Position numbers and translations under genes: made by a program. A DNA stretch of 64,000 nt, from NCBI GenBank assembly GCA_026395515.1, contig JAPLYN010000005.1, forward strand, positions 423,521 through 487,520. The letters run 5' to 3'. Every line of letters begins with the position of its first letter. Positions within the stretch are counted from its first letter, which is position 1. This stretch comes from Candidatus Peregrinibacteria bacterium (GTDB lineage Bacteria > Patescibacteriota > Gracilibacteria > UBA1369 > LOWO2-01-FULL-3). The notes beneath the pieces were generated by a model that saw nothing but the letters and a program-made list of their open reading frames with translations, had not been told where the DNA came from and did no database searches. This document shows, piece after piece, positions 1 through 8,382 of this stretch.

Positions 1-1
1 C

Positions 2-1138
2 TTCGCGGAATTAATTACTGTTCTTGGTAAAGATAAGTTAGTTGAACGCAACCTAGATACCGCTATTTTTGATCTGAAAATTCCTAATTATCAGGGACTA
101 CAGGACAAGCTCGGTGGAACTGTAAAAATTATTAAACTTTGGAACAAAATTCCTCTTGAAGATACTCGTGCCGACAAGCTAGAAAAGCACATCAAGCCTC
201 ATCTGGAGGAGATCTTCACTGACCACAAAGGCAAAATAAATTTCGCCGTTTCCACCCTAAGTTTCAATAATCCTAAAGAGATTAATATCAAACAAATCTT
301 AAATTTTTCTAAATTAATTCTAAAATCTTTAGGATTGAACAGTCGTTTCGTAAATAAAAACTTCGAAAACACTAAGCCGTCGACTATTTACGCAGCTCAT
401 GTACTAGAAAAAGGTATCGATATTAATATCATCAAAGGAAACGAAGACATTTTCATCGGTGAAACTGTTGCTATCCAAGATATAGACAAGTACAGCAAAC
501 GCGATTACGACAAGCCTTGGCGCGACGCTAAAGTAGGAATGCTTCCACCAAAGGTAGCTCAGATTATGGTGAATCTTGCTGGAGCAAATACTAAATCTAT
601 TTATGATCCATTCTGCGGTACTGGTAGTACTTTGGTAGAAGGATTATTGATGGGCAAAGACGTCGTCGGTTCCGACATCGATCAGAGAATGATTGATTAC
701 TCTGAAGGAAATGCTAGATGGACTGAACAAGAATTCCAAACTAAAAACGTTTATAGAGTTTTCACTAAAGACGCACGCTTCCTTACAAAAGAAGATTTGC
801 CAGAAAAAGTGGACGCAATTATCACTGAAGGATACCTTAGCGAACCTGTAAGCCGCTTACCTGCTCCAGAAATTAGACAAAAAGTTTTCCGTGAATTGGC
901 TAATTTACATTTGAATTGGCTCACCGCTATCCACCGAATCACCCCAAAGAACTGCAAGGTGGTGATGTGTGTGGCCGGTTTCAGGAAGAATAACGACAAA
1001 TACCACCCAGAATACGAATTCCTACCTAGGTTCAACGATTTAGTCCAAGAAACAGGCTACAGAGTCGTTGCCAGCTACATCTACGATAGACCAGACCAAA
1101 TCGTAGTAAGAGAAATTAAGGTTTTGGAGAAGCTATAG
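2..1138 (+). CDS. TRM11-like SAM-dependent methyltransferase (5' truncated by window edge)
   Basis: The frame is open from base 2, so the start lies outside the window and only the C-terminal ~378 residues are seen. A SAM-binding loop reads YDPFCGTGSTLVEG, followed by an acidic VVGSDID strand, and before it stands the RDYDKPWRDAKVGMLPPK block typical of TRM11/THUMP-type RNA methylases. The usual (D/N)PPY catalytic tetrad is replaced by TEGYL, as in Trm11-like relatives. By family it should methylate a guanine N2 in tRNA, but a nucleic-acid methylase of another specificity cannot be excluded. Its 3' end overlaps the convergent hypothetical gene by 23 bp. Confidence 0.8.
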   Translation, partial: FAELITVLGKDKLVERNLDTAIFDLKIPNYQGLQDKLGGTVKIIKLWNKIPLEDTRADKLEKHIKPHLEEIFTDHKGKINFAVSTLSFNNPKEINIKQILNFSKLILKSLGLNSRFVNKNFENTKPSTIYAAHVLEKGIDINIIKGNEDIFIGETVAIQDIDKYSKRDYDKPWRDAKVGMLPPKVAQIMVNLAGANTKSIYDPFCGTGSTLVEGLLMGKDVVGSDIDQRMIDYSEGNARWTEQEFQTKNVYRVFTKDARFLTKEDLPEKVDAIITEGYLSEPVSRLPAPEIRQKVFRELANLHLNWLTAIHRITPKNCKVVMCVAGFRKNNDKYHPEYEFLPRFNDLVQETGYRVVASYIYDRPDQIVVREIKVLEKL

Positions 1139-1532
1139 ATTTAAGAGCGCGTTTTCCAATCTTTGTCCCTATTAAGGCTCCAGCAGTCCAAAGAGTTGGC
1201 GACGCTGCTAATAAACTAGCTCCAGCACCCATGGCCGCCAAAGCTTTTACTTCTGTATCTCCCGGACAGATTATGTAAGCCCCAGCACCAACTGCAATAG
1301 CCTTTCCTCCATTGTAAATTAGTAGTCCTGGAATTCCCAATTTGCTAACCAAATCACGCACTTTACCAGCAATTCTTAAGGATTTTGGAGAGCTTTTCAA
1401 GGCATTCTCCATCGCCACATCGAGCTCCTCCTCTGTCACACCTTCATAGGCAGAAAAACGTCGTTCCAAAAGCTCCAAAGCCTCCTCATCCGGCTGAGTC
1501 TCCCAATCTATTTTATGCTCACTCAAATCCAT
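1116..1532 (-). CDS. Hypothetical small membrane-associated protein
   Basis: A 138-residue protein that I do not recognise. The first ~45 residues are acidic (LSEHKIDWETQPDEEALELL). The second half holds two Gly/Ala-rich hydrophobic stretches (about residues 70-90 and 97-125), which could be a membrane hairpin. It ends with a basic tail. It is convergent with and overlaps the methylase gene by 23 bp. No SD-like motif precedes the ATG. The coding is plausible from length and amino-acid composition, but no function can be given. Confidence 0.55.
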   Translation of the reverse strand: MDLSEHKIDWETQPDEEALELLERRFSAYEGVTEEELDVAMENALKSSPKSLRIAGKVRDLVSKLGIPGLLIYNGGKAIAVGAGAYIICPGDTEVKALAAMGAGASLLAASPTLWTAGALIGTKIGKRALKSIASPKP

Positions 1533-1580
1533 TTCAATGGGTCAGTTTCTAAAAATTGTTACATAAATATCAAAATAACA

Positions 1581-1609
1581 TTGAAATATCAATACTCCTT
1601 ACGTATATT
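1581..1609 (+). promoter_or_regulatory. Sigma70-type promoter of tRNA-Asn
   Basis: TTGAAA (1581-1586), a 17-nt spacer, then TATATT (1604-1609). It lies 40 nt upstream of the mature tRNA. The 5' leader contains a 5-bp hairpin, GGGCC-CAGAA-GGCCC (1623-1637). Confidence 0.6.
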
Positions 1610-1648
1610 GTCCCTGTTCGAAGGGCCCAGAAGGCCCAAATCTAACAC

Positions 1649-1723
1649 TCCCGAGTAGCGCAGCGGTAGCGCAGCTCGCTGTTAACGAGTTGGTCGACAG
1701 TTCGAATCTGTCCTCGGGAGCCA
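1649..1723 (+). tRNA. tRNA-Asn (GTT)
   Basis: A full cloverleaf is visible. The acceptor TCCCGAG (1649-1655) pairs with CTCGGGA (1713-1719), G1720 is the discriminator, and CCA is encoded (1721-1723). The anticodon GTT lies at 1681-1683 in loop CTGTTAA, and the T-arm carries TTCGAATC. It decodes AAC/AAU. It has its own promoter and no tRNA neighbour, so it is a single-gene unit. Confidence 0.95.
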
Positions 1724-1738
1724 GTTTTCATTTCAGTA

Positions 1739-1894
1739 CTATCTATACCCTGGCTGACTTTTCACTATTTGAAGATCCAATTTCCCTTGTAACTCTGGAG
1801 AAACTTTCTTTTTAAGCTCCATCGCTTTCTCATATATAGCTTCACCACCATAAGATCTAGCAAGATTTATCGACAAACTCACAAGCAGAGGCAT
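1739..1894 (-). pseudogene. In-frame continuation of the upstream hypothetical gene, or a separate 51-residue ORF
   Basis: This reading frame starts at an ATG (1892-1894) and runs 51 residues to a TAG at 1739. It is in the same frame as the hypothetical gene ending at 1907: only one TAA and four sense codons separate them. The composition (NLARSYGGEAIYEKAMELKK, then KVSPELQGKLDLQIV) looks like normal amphipathic protein. The simplest reading is one ~205-residue gene broken by a nonsense change at 1907-1909. A separate small gene or a sequencing error are alternatives. Confidence 0.45.
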
Positions 1895-1906
1895 ATGAGT
1901 TTCAAT

Positions 1907-2362
1907 TTACTGAGAATTAAGATCACCACGCGCTAACTCAGCCTCTACCAAATTCATTCTAGTAACACACTCAGTAGAGATAAGATATCCAGCAAAAGCC
2001 TCAATTTCTGCAGGAGCCTCTTCTCCTTGCATGTAATAACCAGAAGCCACCTCCAAAATACGCTGAGACTGTCTTTTGCTATCCGCTAAACTTATCTCAG
2101 GCTTTGAAGCAATCTCGACGGCAGCATTAATTGTATTTAGATCAGTAGGATCAACAGGTCCACGCTCAAGAAACGAAGCAACCCCACCTAAAACAACTGC
2201 CTTAGAAAAATTTCCACTTTCCAATAAAGTTGCATATTTTGTCTCAGCAGCAATCACAGGAGTTTCAGCATATTGCGCTTGAGGCTTCGCCTCTACACTA
2301 GCCACAACTTCACCTTCCTGCTTAGCTTCTACACTACCCTTAGGATCTTTTGATAAAATCAT
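1907..2362 (-). CDS. Hypothetical protein, probably truncated by an in-frame TAA
   Basis: A 151-residue protein with no recognised domain. The first ~40 residues are low-complexity (Glu/Ala/Lys) and probably disordered; the rest looks helical (SGNFSKAVVLGGVASFLERG, then ADSKRQSQRILEVASGYYMQ). There is no signal peptide. The stop at 1907-1909 is followed in the same frame by another 55 codons of protein-like sequence, so the intact ancestor was probably about 205 residues. The function is unknown. Confidence 0.5.
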   Translation of the reverse strand: MILSKDPKGSVEAKQEGEVVASVEAKPQAQYAETPVIAAETKYATLLESGNFSKAVVLGGVASFLERGPVDPTDLNTINAAVEIASKPEISLADSKRQSQRILEVASGYYMQGEEAPAEIEAFAGYLISTECVTRMNLVEAELARGDLNSQ

Positions 2363-2444
2363 AAATATTGTTTAAATTATCCTAAATTATACACTATTTT
2401 ACCAAAAACGGCTATTCTATAATCAAGAAAATCACCCACTCCCA

Positions 2445-2747
2445 ATGCAAGATTGCGAATACAAAATAACGGCTAAAGTATGGCTATATCCCGGCCTGGC
2501 CGCTTGGCACTTTATCACCATCCCACCAAAAGAATCCAAAGAGATAACCTCTCATTTTAGCGCATTAAAAAGAGGCTGGGGATCGCTTCGTGTCAGCATA
2601 ACAATAGGCGAAACTAGCTGGGACACCTCGATTTTTCCAGATAAAAAACGTGGCGGCTACCTTTTGCCACTCAAAAAAGAAGTTCGCAAAAAAGAAAAAA
2701 TCAGCAATGGAGACACTCTCACTTTTTTACTTAAAATTAAGCTTTAA
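2445..2747 (+). CDS. DUF1905 domain protein
   Basis: This 100-residue protein matches the DUF1905 pattern along its whole length: an N-terminal strand (KITAKVWLYPG), WHFITIPPKES, a central GWGSLRVSITIGETSWDTSIFP block, then GGYLLPLKKEVRKKEKISNGD. The domain forms a small beta-barrel of unknown biochemical role and often stands alone, as here. A TATAAT at 2418-2423 gives a leader of roughly 14 nt. It ends 56 nt before the CNNM/CorC gene, which has its own -10 element, so the two may be transcribed separately. Confidence 0.75.
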   Translation: MQDCEYKITAKVWLYPGLAAWHFITIPPKESKEITSHFSALKRGWGSLRVSITIGETSWDTSIFPDKKRGGYLLPLKKEVRKKEKISNGDTLTFLLKIKL

Positions 2748-2803
2748 AGCCCTCAACCAAGAATAAGTACCCAAAGTGAAGAGAAAATGCTATACTCCTG
2801 CCC

Positions 2804-4120
2804 ATGAATGAAATATTTCCCGAAATTGGCATAATAGTACTTCTTATCCTTATGAACGCCTTCTTTTCCGGCACGGAAATGGCGCTTATTTCTCTAAGAA
2901 AAACTAGGATCAAAGAATTAGTAAAAAAAGGTAATAGAAAAGCCATTCTAGCCGAAAAAATTCTCAGCAATCCTGAAAAATTTTTAGCAACAATACAGGT
3001 TGGAATTACCTTAATTAGCACTATCGCTTCAGCATATGCCGGAGCCAGTATTTCCAAAATAATTAGTCCATTATTAGAAGCATCTTCTTGGTCATTTATT
3101 TCAGAAAATGCTTCAACCATTAGCTTCACTATAATTGTTATCGGAATCACCTACTTGAGCATCGTCTTGGGTGAATTGGTTCCAAAATCTCTTGGAATTA
3201 AATACTCAGAAAAATTCTCACTTTTCTCAGCTTATCCAATATATTTTCTTTCCAGAATATTCTCCCCAATTACAAAATTTTTAACTATATCCAGCAACGC
3301 AATTTTGAAAATCTTCGGAGATCAAACAAGCTTCAGCGAAGCAAAAATAACCGAAGAAGAATTGCGCACAATTCTCTACGAAAGCCACAAAGCCGGAACT
3401 ATCAAAAAACACGAACACGAAATTCTAGATAACATCTTCGATTTTTCAGATATTGCAGTAGAACAAATCATGACACCATTCTCCAAGATTTTCGCTGTCG
3501 ACATCAATGAACCAAATGAAAAAAACATCGAAGCCATCATTGAATCCGGCTATACCAGAATCCCAGTTTACAAAGATAAAATAGACAATATTCTTGGTGT
3601 CTTAAACATCAAAGATTTACTTAGAGAACTACGCAAAAATCCAGACTTTCATAAAATAGAAGATCTCATCACTAAAACCCGTTTCGTCCCTAACACTCAA
3701 CGTATCAGTGACCTTTTAAAGAAATTCCAAAAGGAGAAAAAAGCCATTGCCATCGTAACAGATGAGCACGGCGACGTTGACGGATTAATTACAATTGAAG
3801 ATATTTTAGAAGAAATTGTTGGGGATATCGACGACGAAAATGACGAAAAAAATAAATTCATCATCTCTCAAAAAGACGGCATTTATGAAGTCGAAGGAAG
3901 CTCAAGTATCGTAGACTTCAATCGCTACTTCAATACTAATTTACCTGAAGATGAAGCCTATACTACCATTTCAGGCATTATATTGGAGAAGCTTGAAAGC
4001 ATTCCGGAAGTAGGAACAAAAACGACTATCGATAATTTAGAATTCACTATAAAAGAAAAAACTGAACGCGCCATAAAAGTAGTAACAGTCAAAAAACTCT
4101 CTCCGGAGACTGTTGCCTAA
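2804..4120 (+). CDS. CNNM/CorC-HlyC family membrane protein with CBS domains
   Basis: This 438-residue protein has the standard layout of the family: an N-terminal DUF21 transmembrane region (about 1-180, beginning GIIVLLILMNAFFSGTEMAL), two CBS motifs (about 205-325, with MTPFSKIFAVD, GYTRIPVYKD and VTDEHGDVDGLITIEDILEE) and a C-terminal CorC/HlyC domain (about 345-430, EVEGSSSIVDFNRYF). Members are implicated in Mg/Co transport or efflux; the older hemolysin name is misleading. The -10 element TATACT (2791-2796) ends 7 nt before the ATG, so the mRNA is probably leaderless. Confidence 0.88.
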   Translation: MNEIFPEIGIIVLLILMNAFFSGTEMALISLRKTRIKELVKKGNRKAILAEKILSNPEKFLATIQVGITLISTIASAYAGASISKIISPLLEASSWSFISENASTISFTIIVIGITYLSIVLGELVPKSLGIKYSEKFSLFSAYPIYFLSRIFSPITKFLTISSNAILKIFGDQTSFSEAKITEEELRTILYESHKAGTIKKHEHEILDNIFDFSDIAVEQIMTPFSKIFAVDINEPNEKNIEAIIESGYTRIPVYKDKIDNILGVLNIKDLLRELRKNPDFHKIEDLITKTRFVPNTQRISDLLKKFQKEKKAIAIVTDEHGDVDGLITIEDILEEIVGDIDDENDEKNKFIISQKDGIYEVEGSSSIVDFNRYFNTNLPEDEAYTTISGIILEKLESIPEVGTKTTIDNLEFTIKEKTERAIKVVTVKKLSPETVA

Positions 4121-4160
4121 ACGTAAACTAGTCTGCTAAAATCGAGGCCATTAAGCGCCT

Positions 4161-5030
4161 ATGCAAAATAAATTCCACCTAACCAAGACAGATATCGCCA
4201 TCTTTTCTCTGGCAACTTTAGTCATTATTATTGGCATCATTTTTTGCATAACACCTACAGCCTACACAAAAGCATCAGTAACCCAATTACCAGAAAGCGC
4301 CGATCCAGTACCTCCCACCATAGCACCAACCCCAGCCACTTCAGACAATTTCTACGCTCCAATTCTGATGTATCATCACATCAGCGACACTCTTCCAATG
4401 GGACCATACGTCATCAGGACAGCCGTATTTGACAATCAAATGAATTGGTTAAAAAACAACAACTACCACGTCATCCCATATTCTCAATTCTACGAAGCCC
4501 TAACCACTAAGACTACTCTTCCAGAAAAACCAGTCGTGCTCACTTTTGATGATAATGACAAAGACCAATATGAAAATGCCCTACCAATACTCAAAAAATA
4601 TGATTACAAAGCTATATTTTTCATTCCAACAGCTTACGTAAACAAAAGAGGAGGAGTAATGACCTGGGACATGCTCAAGGAATTGCTAAACGAAGGAATG
4701 GAAATCGGCGCCCATTCATCCACTCACCCCGACCTAAGAGTAATTCCTAGAAAACAACTTTACGACGAAGAACTAATTGGAAGTAAAAAAATTCTAGAAG
4801 AAAAACTCGGTATCTCAATTAAATATTTTGCCTATCCAGGCGGAGCAAAATCAAAAAAAGTCGTACAAGCAGTAAAGGACACAGGATTTTTATCTGCAGT
4901 TACAACTATCTACGATCCAAACCATACCTACAAAGATAACCCACTGCTAATTTCTCGTATATACGTAGGAAACAGTATGGAAAATTTCGTAGATTTCATA
5001 AATGGCAGAAATCTCTACAAATCTCACTGA
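4161..5030 (+). CDS. Membrane-anchored polysaccharide deacetylase (CE4)
   Basis: A 289-residue protein with an N-terminal transmembrane anchor (about 12-33), a Thr/Pro-rich linker, and a CE4/NodB domain. It carries the catalytic/metal motif TFDD (128-131), HSSTH (185-189) and YFAYPGG, with the fold opening at MYHHISD. It probably N-deacetylates peptidoglycan or another envelope polysaccharide outside the membrane. The residue after TFDD is Asn rather than the usual Gly. It stops at a UGA, with an in-frame TAA two codons later, one of few UGA stops in the window. It is convergent with the histidine kinase gene. Confidence 0.87.
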   Translation: MQNKFHLTKTDIAIFSLATLVIIIGIIFCITPTAYTKASVTQLPESADPVPPTIAPTPATSDNFYAPILMYHHISDTLPMGPYVIRTAVFDNQMNWLKNNNYHVIPYSQFYEALTTKTTLPEKPVVLTFDDNDKDQYENALPILKKYDYKAIFFIPTAYVNKRGGVMTWDMLKELLNEGMEIGAHSSTHPDLRVIPRKQLYDEELIGSKKILEEKLGISIKYFAYPGGAKSKKVVQAVKDTGFLSAVTTIYDPNHTYKDNPLLISRIYVGNSMENFVDFINGRNLYKSH

Positions 5031-5032
5031 TA

Positions 5033-5971
5033 TTAAGATTCATTAAAGCAAACTCTAAAGGTAGTTCCCCTACCCTCTTCACTTTTCACTGAAATAATAG
5101 CTTTATGTAAATAAGCAATTTCCTTAACTATAGACAAACCTAAACCAACACCGCCACGAGCTTCTGAAGACTTGCCAGCAACTCCCTGATAGAAAGGCTC
5201 GAAAATATGAGCCAAATCCTCATCACTAATTCCAGGACCATTATCTATTACTAATAAACACACCTTCTTTAATTCATTTTTAATCTGAATTTTCACCAAT
5301 CCACCTTCACTCATATAGGAAATGGAATTTTTCAAAAGATTCACCACCAATTCATGTAAAGCTACAGCATTACCACTTATCTTTTCTTCGGTTTCATTTT
5401 CAATGACAACTTTTATATTTTTCTTCTCAGCAAATGAACTTAACAAATCCTTCGCTTCATTTGCAATTTCAGACAAAGAAATTTTAGACATCATCAATGA
5501 CTTTCTACGATTGCTAATCTTAGAAAAATCCAAAAGAAAATTTATTATATCTGACAAACGCTTAGTTTCCTCCAAATTATCTTGAAGAATTTCCTCAACT
5601 CTTTCAGTAGTTAAGCTCTCTTTTTTACGTAAAGCTACCTCCAATCCATTTTGCATTACTGCTAAAGGTGTGCGCAATTGATGAGAAACTGTAGACGCAA
5701 AATTTTTCTGTAATTCACTTGATCGACGAAGAGATCTCATTAAATAGGAAACGATAAAATAAGCAGAAAGAACAGATAGCAAAAGCCTTATCACACGTCC
5801 TACAAAAAGGGTATTTTGGACATCTTTAAAATCTTCAGCAATAGTTTCAATTTTTCCATGCAAAGCCACCTCATAAAAATCAATCTTAATCAAATTATCT
5901 ATATATCCACCAACAATTATAAAAACAAAAAGACTAACGACAAAAAATGAAATAGTAAGTTTCACTTTCAT
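5033..5971 (-). CDS. Sensor histidine kinase
   Basis: A membrane histidine kinase of about 312 residues. I place the start at the ATG at 5969-5971, 25 nt after the response regulator stop. A longer frame to 6061 would run into the regulator and adds a non-hydrophobic, shadow-like N-terminus. Two transmembrane helices flank a short external loop (about 5-25 and 58-78). There is no obvious HAMP domain. The HisKA box is STVSHQLRTPL, with phospho-acceptor His near residue 97. The ATPase domain has the N box, DNGPGISDEDLAHIFEPF and GVGLGLSIV. It pairs with the upstream OmpR-type regulator; the signal is unknown. Confidence 0.9.
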   Translation of the reverse strand: MKVKLTISFFVVSLFVFIIVGGYIDNLIKIDFYEVALHGKIETIAEDFKDVQNTLFVGRVIRLLLSVLSAYFIVSYLMRSLRRSSELQKNFASTVSHQLRTPLAVMQNGLEVALRKKESLTTERVEEILQDNLEETKRLSDIINFLLDFSKISNRRKSLMMSKISLSEIANEAKDLLSSFAEKKNIKVVIENETEEKISGNAVALHELVVNLLKNSISYMSEGGLVKIQIKNELKKVCLLVIDNGPGISDEDLAHIFEPFYQGVAGKSSEARGGVGLGLSIVKEIAYLHKAIISVKSEEGRGTTFRVCFNES

Positions 5972-5996
5972 ATCCAAAAACTGATCCCTATGCAAT

Positions 5997-6671
5997 TTAT
6001 CTCTGAATCGAGTAACCAAATCCGCGCACAGTCCGTACAATTTTTTTGGAATATTTATCATCTATTTTACTTCTTAAATTACGAATATGAACATCTACTA
6101 CATTACTAAATCCAATATCTTCTTTAGGCCACAAATGCGCAAACAACTCTTCACGCGTCACAACTTTGCCATCACTCTCCATCAAATACTGCAAAATATC
6201 AAATTCTCTCATCGTCAGAGAAATCGCTTTATTTCCTCTATATACCAATCTTGAAGAAGGATCTAAACGCACATCGGCAACCACCATTTTCATATCCTTG
6301 ATTCCGGGAGAACGTCTATGTAAAGCCCTCACTCTCGCCACAAGCTCATCAAAAGAAAATGGTTTTGAAACAAAATCATCCACCCCACTATCCAAAGCCT
6401 TGATTACATCTTCCACAGTATCTAAAGCAGTAAGAGCTATAATTGGAACATTCACATTCTTTGAACGTAAATCTCTACAAAGCTCTAAACCACCCTTTCC
6501 AGGCAACATCAAATCCAATAAGAGCAAAGAACAATCTGATGACTTAGCAGACAATTTTCCTTCTGCACTTTCAGCCTCATAAAAAACACTTACTCCGTAT
6601 CCTTCAGATTCAAAACCCTCTTTCAAGGAATTTGCCAACTTTTTCTCATCCTCAACAATTGTAATATTCAT
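5997..6671 (-). CDS. OmpR/PhoB-family response regulator
   Basis: A 224-residue protein with a receiver domain (IVEDEKKLANSL; phospho-acceptor Asp near residue 53 in LLDLMLPGKGG; TALD; KPF with the conserved Lys) and a C-terminal winged helix (about 130-224, LTMREFDILQYLM, VVDVHIRNLRSKID, VRTVRGFGYSI). It should bind DNA on phosphorylation by the downstream histidine kinase, with which it forms a two-gene operon. Its targets cannot be deduced from the window. Confidence 0.93.
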   Translation of the reverse strand: MNITIVEDEKKLANSLKEGFESEGYGVSVFYEAESAEGKLSAKSSDCSLLLLDLMLPGKGGLELCRDLRSKNVNVPIIALTALDTVEDVIKALDSGVDDFVSKPFSFDELVARVRALHRRSPGIKDMKMVVADVRLDPSSRLVYRGNKAISLTMREFDILQYLMESDGKVVTREELFAHLWPKEDIGFSNVVDVHIRNLRSKIDDKYSKKIVRTVRGFGYSIQR

Positions 6672-6693
6672 AAAAATAATATTAAAAATATTT

Positions 6694-7056
6694 CTAAACT
6701 TTTTTCAAAAATTCAGTTCTCAAAACAATAGCGGAACCTCCAAGCTTACAATCCACTTCTTCAACATTCCCGGTTAAACGAATACCAGTAACTTTTGTAC
6801 CTCTCTTAAATGTAGTCGAAGTTCCTCTCAAAGTAAGATCCTTTATCAAAACTACATCATCTCCATCACTTAATTGAGTGCCATTACTATCTTTCACCAC
6901 CAAAACATCCTCAGTCTCCTCTTTTTTCCCATGTTTCCCATCTGTACAATCACATTCCTCCAAAAGTTCATATTGATTCACGCAAGAATCAGTTTCACAA
7001 ATACCAGCTTCTTCAGAAACTCCACCACAACCTCCCAAACAAATATAATGCTTCAT
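6694..7056 (-). CDS. PhnA-like protein with Cys-rich zinc-ribbon head
   Basis: A 120-residue protein. The C-terminal ~70 residues match the PhnA/YjdM domain (VKDSNGTQLSDGDDVVLIKD, LRGTSTTFKRGTKVTGIRL, VDCKLGGSAIVLRTEFLKKV). The N-terminal ~42 residues hold eight Cys and one His in a CLGGCGGVS...C....C...CDCTDGKH arrangement, a short metal-binding head of a type seen alone or fused in CPR and archaeal proteins. Despite the gene name, PhnA is not needed for phosphonate breakdown and its role is unsettled. It lies upstream of the two-component genes on the same strand. Confidence 0.8.
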   Translation of the reverse strand: MKHYICLGGCGGVSEEAGICETDSCVNQYELLEECDCTDGKHGKKEETEDVLVVKDSNGTQLSDGDDVVLIKDLTLRGTSTTFKRGTKVTGIRLTGNVEEVDCKLGGSAIVLRTEFLKKV

Positions 7057-7102
7057 TTTTTATGATTATAATACGCAACGAATATACACCTAGGACATCC
7101 CC

Positions 7103-7133
7103 TCGACAACTGAAGGAAAAAGCATAATATAAT
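7103..7133 (+). promoter_or_regulatory. Promoter of ung, giving a probably leaderless transcript
   Basis: A perfect TATAAT (7128-7133) ends 6 nt before the ung ATG at 7140. A weak -35 (TCGACA, 7103-7108) lies 19 nt upstream of it. Confidence 0.55.
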
Positions 7134-7139
7134 TTGCAT

Positions 7140-7814
7140 ATGGCAGACGTAAAAATTCATCCATCCTGGAAGAAAGTTGTCGGCGAAGAATTCGACAAAG
7201 AATATTTCAAAAAACTCACTCAATTCGTTAAAAACGAATATTCCACAAAGACCACTTACCCTGAAGGAAAAAATATTTTCCGCGCTTTTGAATTATGTCC
7301 TTTTGAAGAAGTAAAAGTAGTAATAATTGGCCAAGATCCATATCACGGACCTAAACAAGCAAATGGACTTTGCTTTTCCGTAAATGATAAAATTCCACTT
7401 CCACCTTCTCTCCAAAACATTTACAAAGAAATCGAGACCGACCTCGTGGTAAAAAGACCTACAAAAGGAAATCTCGACAACTGGGCCCGCCAAGGAGTTT
7501 TACTTTTGAATGCCACCCTCACCGTCCGCGCCAACACACCGGGATCACATCAGAAACAAGGCTGGGAACAATTCACCGACGCCGTAATCAAAGCCATTTC
7601 CGACAAAAAAGAAAATATAGTTTTCTTACTTTGGGGAAAATATGCTCAAGATAAAGGAGTAATAATCGACCGCAAAAAACACCAGGTCCTCAGCGCACCA
7701 CACCCCTCACCATTCTCAGCGCACAGCGGATTCTTCGGCTGCAAACATTTCAGCAAAACAAATAAATATCTAGAATCAATCGGCGAAAAAGTAATTAATT
7801 GGACTATGTTATAA
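7140..7814 (+). CDS. ung: Uracil-DNA glycosylase, family 1
   Basis: A 224-residue enzyme that excises uracil from DNA in base-excision repair. It has the water-activating motif GQDPYHGPKQANGLCFSV (Asp near residue 66), NLDNWARQGVLLLNATLTV, and the intercalating loop HPSPFSAHSGFFGCKHFS. The length is normal for the family. A TTG two codons upstream is possible, but the ATG at 7140 fits the family N-terminus and the position of the TATAAT. The tspO-like gene follows after 25 nt. Confidence 0.95.
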   Translation: MADVKIHPSWKKVVGEEFDKEYFKKLTQFVKNEYSTKTTYPEGKNIFRAFELCPFEEVKVVIIGQDPYHGPKQANGLCFSVNDKIPLPPSLQNIYKEIETDLVVKRPTKGNLDNWARQGVLLLNATLTVRANTPGSHQKQGWEQFTDAVIKAISDKKENIVFLLWGKYAQDKGVIIDRKKHQVLSAPHPSPFSAHSGFFGCKHFSKTNKYLESIGEKVINWTML

Positions 7815-7839
7815 TCAAATCACCCTCTAAAAATTTTCT

Positions 7840-8316
7840 ATGAAACTTTCCAACCCTCTCAAAGCTGCAATCTGCATTATTGGCTGTGAAGCCGCCGGCA
7901 TGGTCGGTACGTTTTTCACTATAGCTGCCATTTCTACCTGGTATGTCACTCTCACAAAACCAGCTCTCAATCCACCAAATTGGATTTTCGGACCAGTATG
8001 GACCACTCTTTACGCACTGATGGGAATCGCTGCATTTTTAATTTGGAAAAAAGGAATTGAAAAAAAAGAAGTAAAAAGCGCTTTAGGAATATTTGGACTT
8101 CAGCTCATCTTAAATATGATTTGGACACCAATTTTCTTTGGTCTAAAAAACACTGGAGCAGCCTATGCAATTATAGTAGCAATGTGGTTCGCAATTATCT
8201 GCACCATGATTAAATTCTACAAAATTAATCGCACAGCAACTTACTTACTCATTCCATACATTCTCTGGGTAAGTTTCGCTGCATATTTGAATCTTTCAAT
8301 TTGGTTGTTGAATTAA
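7840..8316 (+). CDS. TspO/MBR family membrane protein
   Basis: A 158-residue protein with five predicted membrane helices and the family signatures: WYVTLTKPALNPPNWIFGPVWTTLYALMGIAAFLIW in helices 1-2 and LILNMIWTPIFFGL in helix 4. TspO proteins bind porphyrins and other hydrophobic ligands; their physiological role in bacteria is debated. A TATAAT overlaps the end of ung (about 7809-7814), so this gene may have its own promoter. Confidence 0.9.
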   Translation: MKLSNPLKAAICIIGCEAAGMVGTFFTIAAISTWYVTLTKPALNPPNWIFGPVWTTLYALMGIAAFLIWKKGIEKKEVKSALGIFGLQLILNMIWTPIFFGLKNTGAAYAIIVAMWFAIICTMIKFYKINRTATYLLIPYILWVSFAAYLNLSIWLLN

Positions 8317-8335
8317 AAAAAATTCGCCATCGAGC

Positions 8336-8364
8336 TTGACAATTGCTAATTTTATACGTAAATT
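8336..8364 (+). promoter_or_regulatory. Sigma70-type promoter of the DEAD-box helicase gene
   Basis: TTGACA (8336-8341), a 17-nt spacer, then TAAATT (8359-8364). A short leader ending AAAACC precedes the ATG, with no SD-like sequence. Confidence 0.65.
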
Positions 8365-8382
8365 AGTCTTTTAAATAAAACC

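Noticed and set aside
5972-6061. Longer N-terminus of the histidine kinase
   Set aside because: It would overlap the response regulator coding sequence by 65 nt, and the extra 30 residues do not look like a kinase N-terminus. The ATG at 5971 begins directly before the first membrane helix.
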